A DNA stretch of 64,000 nt, taken from assembly GCF_042660705.1 (NCBI RefSeq), contig NZ_JBHSUQ010000001.1. One strand, written 5' to 3'. Positions 61,251-64,000 of this stretch are shown here, in pieces. Under the pieces are notes generated by a model. That model did not search any database and was not told the DNA's origin. It saw only the letters and a list, made by a program, of their open reading frames with translations. Position 1 is the stretch's first letter, and each line of letters starts with the position of its first letter. Both the position numbers and the translations under genes were made by a program. Origin of the DNA: Undibacterium_A arcticum. Lineage in GTDB: Bacteria > Pseudomonadota > Gammaproteobacteria > Burkholderiales > Burkholderiaceae_D.

Positions 61251-61514
61251 ATGAAAAAACTGATCGCCGCCTGCGCCGCCGCTGCCTTTGCCGTGGGGTC
61301 GGCTTTCGCACAAACGCCGGCATCGGCGCCGATCGTGCCGCCATCGGCACCAGCTCCAGCGCCAGTGCCGATCGTGCCGCCGTCGGTGCCGGCTGCTGTC
61401 AGCGCACCAGCGGCCGCGCCGATGGCTGACAAGAGCATGCACAAGAAATACAGCAAGAAAAAAGCGCACAAGACGGTGCACCCCAAGAAGGCAGAAGGCG
61501 CACCAATGAAATAA
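61251..61514 (+). CDS. Small secreted Pro/Ala-rich protein with Lys-rich tail
   Basis: 87 residues, ATG 61251 after AAAGGACATGGA. Signal peptide MKKLIAACAAAAFAVGSAFA cut before QTPAS. The mature part has two near repeats (APIVPPSAPAPAP and VPIVPPSVPAAVS) followed by a basic tail (KSMHKKYSKKKAHKTVHPKK). It may lie against an acidic partner such as nucleic acid, lipid head groups or peptidoglycan. No family recognised. Confidence 0.6.
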   Translation: MKKLIAACAAAAFAVGSAFAQTPASAPIVPPSAPAPAPVPIVPPSVPAAVSAPAAAPMADKSMHKKYSKKKAHKTVHPKKAEGAPMK

Positions 61515-61690
61515 GCGGTCCACCCGCAACGAGCGCGAGCAAGCGCACCTCGAAACCCTGACCCGCCGTCCAACCGTGGCTCAGGGTTTCTTCTTTTGCG
61601 GGGATGCGAGCGCATCGCGCCCGGCCTCGGGTGTGCGGACACCACGGGCGGCAAGCGCACATCAGCACCGACTGAAGGTGCAAGCCGTTC

Positions 61691-61987
61691 CTAGTTGTCG
61701 GTGCCGGCGTTAAAGCAGTTGAATATTTTGGCCTCGCCGCTCGCGCTCGTGCCGGAATGGTCCATCTTGCCATCGTCATAGCGCGCCAGTTGCATGCGCG
61801 CCGCGCGCAGGATCGCTTCCAGCCTTTCCCGGGCGTCGGCGCAGGACGGGTCGCCGCGCTGGCACGTCGCTTGCAGCAGGCTTTCGGCACGGCCGATCGC
61901 GCGTCGCAATTCATTGAACAGCATCTCGCGCTCAGGCATCGGCGACCGGCGTCGTTCTCCTTGCTGTCCTGGCTGGTTGGCATCCAT
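61691..61987 (-). CDS. Small hypothetical protein resembling DUF883 helices
   Basis: 98 residues from ATG 61987, preferred over upstream alternatives because MDANQPGQQGERRRSPMPER is a natural polar start. The middle (LRRAIGRAESLLQATCQRGD and RERLEAILRAARMQLARYDD) is helical and similar in pattern to the ElaB/YqjD (DUF883) family, but the C-terminal membrane helix of that family is absent. Ends in KIFNCFNAGTDN. Function unknown. Confidence 0.45.
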   Translation of the reverse strand: MDANQPGQQGERRRSPMPEREMLFNELRRAIGRAESLLQATCQRGDPSCADARERLEAILRAARMQLARYDDGKMDHSGTSASGEAKIFNCFNAGTDN

Positions 61988-62128
61988 CACTGACTCCGAC
62001 AGGTTGCTTGCATAACTGTCAATATAGACAGGTGTGGCGCGCGTAACTTGTGGCACCGCAAGCTTTACCGGAGCAAATCGTCCACGTCTGATGTAGATCG
62101 AATCGACAGGTGGAGTGGTCGAGCGCGC

Positions 62129-62389
62129 TCAGGTGTGCACGCTGATCCGCACGTCGCCGATGCCGACCACCTGACCCGCGCGGATCTTGCAGGTCTTGCG
62201 CAACTCCTGCTTGCCGTCGACGGTGACGCCGCCGCCGGCCACCAGCATTTTGCCGGCGCCGCCGCTGTCGCACAGTCCGGCCAGTTTCAGTAATTGATTC
62301 AGTTCAACAAATTCGCCGTCCAGTTGAAAGCGCAGTTGCTGCAATGGCCGTGCCTTTGGATGCTGCTGTCGCGTCGTTTTGGTTACCAT
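62129..62389 (-). CDS. S4-domain RNA-binding protein, YbcJ-like
   Basis: 86 residues from ATG 62389, supported by GAGGA upstream. After a basic N-terminus (KTTRQQHPKARPLQQLRF) comes one S4 fold: VELNQLLKLAGLCDSGGAGK, MLVAGGGVTVDGKQELRKTC and KIRAGQVVGIGDVRISV, with the VxVDGxxExRKxxKxxxGQ signature. Single-domain S4 proteins of this kind bind structured RNA, probably ribosomal; the target is not known. Separate from its neighbours. Confidence 0.85.
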   Translation of the reverse strand: MVTKTTRQQHPKARPLQQLRFQLDGEFVELNQLLKLAGLCDSGGAGKMLVAGGGVTVDGKQELRKTCKIRAGQVVGIGDVRISVHT

Positions 62390-62488
62390 GCTGTCCTCAC
62401 AAAAAACAAGGGCCGGCCGGATCCATGATCCGGTCGGCCCGTTTGCCGGCCGCCATGGTACACCGGCGGCCAAGACTCATGTTGCGCG

Positions 62489-63592
62489 TTATTTCATCCA
62501 GATTTTCTTGTACTCGGCGCGGTAGCCGTTATCCGGATCAAAGTTGTTTTTGGCGCCGCCGTGATAGGAGATATTGCTCGCAGTCACCAGATAGCTTTGG
62601 TTCTCGTAGCCGCTCGGCTTCTCGCCGGCAATTGCGCGGTTCAGTTCATCGAGCAACTGCCAGCCCTGCATCTGGAATGGCTCAGGCACAGTGCCGATCT
62701 GCAGGTTCTTGTCGCGGATGCGCCGATACGACAACTCCGAACCGTCGCCGGCCGAGATCGCCTGCGGGCTGTTGCCGGCCAAGGTTGCGCTCGCTGCAGG
62801 CGTCGCCATCAGGTCCAGATACTGATCGCTGCTGGCGATGGTTTGTGTCCATTTCTTGCCGAAACGCTTGACCAGCGCGGCCAGCACGTCCGGCATCTTT
62901 TTCGGCGCATCCGCCAGTGGCAGATCTTCCACCGCCAGCAGACTGCAGGTCTGGCATTGCTTGATGATGCTGACGATCTCGTTCGATTTCGCCATCGCAT
63001 AGACGTTGCTGGAATCGGTGAATATCACTATCCCGCTTTTGCCCTTGGATTCGACCACGCCGAGCAGCGCCGCAATCTGCGCCGCTTCTTTCGGATCGGT
63101 GTTGACGTTGGCGAACAGTCCTGCGGCCGGGCCGGGCTTGGGCGATGCGTGCCAGCCCACCACCGGAATCTTCTTCTTGGCGGCAGCGGCCAGTTCCTTG
63201 CCGATGGCCGCGGTATCGATACCGGCCACCACGATGCCGTCTGGATTCAGTGCCAGCGCGCGGCTGAACGCCTCGGCGTGGCGGCTGGTCGAGCCCCAGC
63301 AATCGATGGTCATCAGGTTCCAGCCGGCCGTTTGTGCCGCTTCCTTGACGCCGCTGGCGATGCTGCTCTGGCTCGGGTCATGCAGGTCGGAGCCGATCAG
63401 GATGACATTGCGTTTCTGCGAGATCTTGACGCCGGTGGTCGGTCCGTCCCAGCGGTTTTGAAAACGCATGGCCTTCGCGATACGTGCGTTGGCACGGCTC
63501 ATGAACAAGGTTGCGTCGTCTTCTGCGAAAGCTGGAATGCTCAAACCCAACACCGCCAGCATCGCGGCCAGCCTGGAAGTGGTTATTTTCAT
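62489..63592 (-). CDS. Periplasmic sugar-binding-like protein of an ABC system
   Basis: 367 residues from ATG 63592. Signal peptide MKITTSRLAAMLAVLGLSIP with AFAED cleavage. Periplasmic-binding protein family 4 (ribose/galactose type) fold: NVILIGSDLHDPSQSSIASG, VKEAAQTAGWNLMTIDCWGS, ALNPDGIVVAGIDT, KKKIPVVGWHAS, GIVIFTDSSNVYAMAKSNEI and the late QAISAGDGSELSYRRIR. A pair of Cys (CQTC, about residue 206) is unusual. No permease or ATPase gene is visible beside it; it may be an orphan or feed a sensor. Ligand unknown. Confidence 0.78.
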   Translation of the reverse strand: MKITTSRLAAMLAVLGLSIPAFAEDDATLFMSRANARIAKAMRFQNRWDGPTTGVKISQKRNVILIGSDLHDPSQSSIASGVKEAAQTAGWNLMTIDCWGSTSRHAEAFSRALALNPDGIVVAGIDTAAIGKELAAAAKKKIPVVGWHASPKPGPAAGLFANVNTDPKEAAQIAALLGVVESKGKSGIVIFTDSSNVYAMAKSNEIVSIIKQCQTCSLLAVEDLPLADAPKKMPDVLAALVKRFGKKWTQTIASSDQYLDLMATPAASATLAGNSPQAISAGDGSELSYRRIRDKNLQIGTVPEPFQMQGWQLLDELNRAIAGEKPSGYENQSYLVTASNISYHGGAKNNFDPDNGYRAEYKKIWMK

Positions 63593-63888
63593 GTTTTTTT
63601 GGGAGATCAGTGGATTGATACGCAGGGTGGAAACCAGGCATTGTTCACTTTTGCCGCAAGGAAAGTATATAAGCCGAAATGTAAATTGTTGCAACAAATA
63701 TATGCAAAACAGAAAACAGCCGGATTTTCACCGCGACGTTTTTTTACCCATGTCGGCAGGGCGATTTGCTGCGCAAGAATCTGATTTTTCGATATCTTTG
63801 ATGGGTATATGACAAGTATGTCCAATAGTTGTCAGTGCTGCTCGCTTACTCACGGGAGTATTATCGGGCAACGGAACTCCCGGCGCGA
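63593..63888. other. Intergenic region upstream of the binding-protein gene
   Basis: Low-complexity A/T-rich stretch that should carry the promoter of the gene at 62489. No gene supported. Confidence 0.35.
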
Positions 63889-63917
63889 AAAAAAGCGCCA
63901 TGTAAAAACATGGCGCC
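63889..63917 (-). terminator. Rho-independent terminator of the right-edge gene
   Basis: On the minus strand GGCGCCATG pairs with CATGGCGC around a short T-rich loop (63895-63917) and is followed by seven T. It lies 17 bases after the stop of the partial gene at the edge. Confidence 0.75.
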
Positions 63918-63933
63918 TTTGGCACTATCGGTA

Positions 63934-64000
63934 TTAGAGGTTTTCGTCTATATCGACCGGCGCGGTGGTCAGTGCGCCGATACCAAGCTGGATCATGTTG
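63934..64000 (-). CDS. Partial gene at right edge, C-terminus only
   Basis: The last 21 codons read NMIQLGIGALTTAPVDIDEN-L and end in TAA at 63934-63936, followed by a proper terminator. The composition and the terminator support a real gene entering from the right. Too little is visible to name a family. Confidence 0.45.
   Translation of the reverse strand, partial: NMIQLGIGALTTAPVDIDENL

Noticed and set aside
1..64000. CRISPR array or prophage
   Set aside because: No regularly spaced repeats with unique spacers were found; the only tandem arrays are the 35-base and 12-base repeats described. No phage structural or integrase gene is present.

Overview
The window looks like a chromosomal segment of a betaproteobacterium of the order Burkholderiales, most likely family Oxalobacteraceae (Herminiimonas/Herbaspirillum/Collimonas-like). 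This is an inference from protein family resemblance and from a housekeeping gene string typical of that group (yebC, purD, hemF, nadD, rsfS, rlmH, maf, rng). No rRNA and no CRISPR array were seen; there is one tRNA, tRNA-Thr(CGT).

Layout. (1) 1-8.5 kb, AT-richer, all on the minus strand: an ABC-dependent (group 2 type) capsule locus with kpsM, kpsT, kpsE and kpsD-like genes, then a secreted beta-propeller-like protein, an alpha/beta-hydrolase with TPR tail, and a glycosyltransferase that runs off the left edge. The export operon is bracketed by the broken ends of a second one: the N-terminus of another kpsM upstream and the C-terminus of another kpsD downstream. (2) 9.1-10.3 kb: a PIN-toxin/antitoxin pair with a double operator. 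(3) 10.9-20.7 kb: conserved housekeeping genes (2,4-dienoyl-CoA reductase-like SDR, rng, maf, rlmH, rsfS, nadD, hemF, purD, yebC, HerA-like ATPase). (4) 21-28.9 kb: DMT transporter, qor, DUF1631 protein, pepN, fbp, tRNA-Thr. (5) 29-30.6 kb: an IS630-type element inserted in a remnant of a class V aminotransferase gene. (6) 30.6-43 kb: an itaconate catabolic locus (LysR, itaconyl-CoA hydratase, acyl-CoA dehydrogenase, itaconate CoA-transferase, MmgE/PrpD protein, citramalyl-CoA lyase, TRAP transporter), then a FUSC protein and etfBA. (7) 43-48 kb: small accessory genes (cupin, tautomerase, hydrolase, glycine-zipper proteins, NAD(P)-binding protein) with repeats and gene remnants. (8) 48-64 kb: Hsp20, a CoA-transferase, two periplasmic binding proteins, mmsA with an omega-aminotransferase and a divergent MocR-type regulator, a PAS-GGDEF-EAL protein, an NhaD-like transporter and small proteins.

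How they work together. Capsule polymer would be made by glycosyltransferases and exported by KpsMT through KpsE/KpsD. Itaconate would enter through the TRAP system, be activated by Ict, hydrated by Ich and cleaved by Ccl to acetyl-CoA and pyruvate, with EtfBA taking electrons from the acyl-CoA dehydrogenase. The aminotransferase and MmsA would turn beta-alanine-type amino acids into acetyl-CoA or propionyl-CoA.

A caution for every reader: I find about fifteen genes or gene fragments whose reading frame is broken by exactly one base, mostly in short homopolymers, while the sense of the protein continues in the neighbouring frame. All lie in accessory regions; none lies in the housekeeping blocks. 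They are listed as pseudogenes over the full restored span, but sequencing error is a live alternative.
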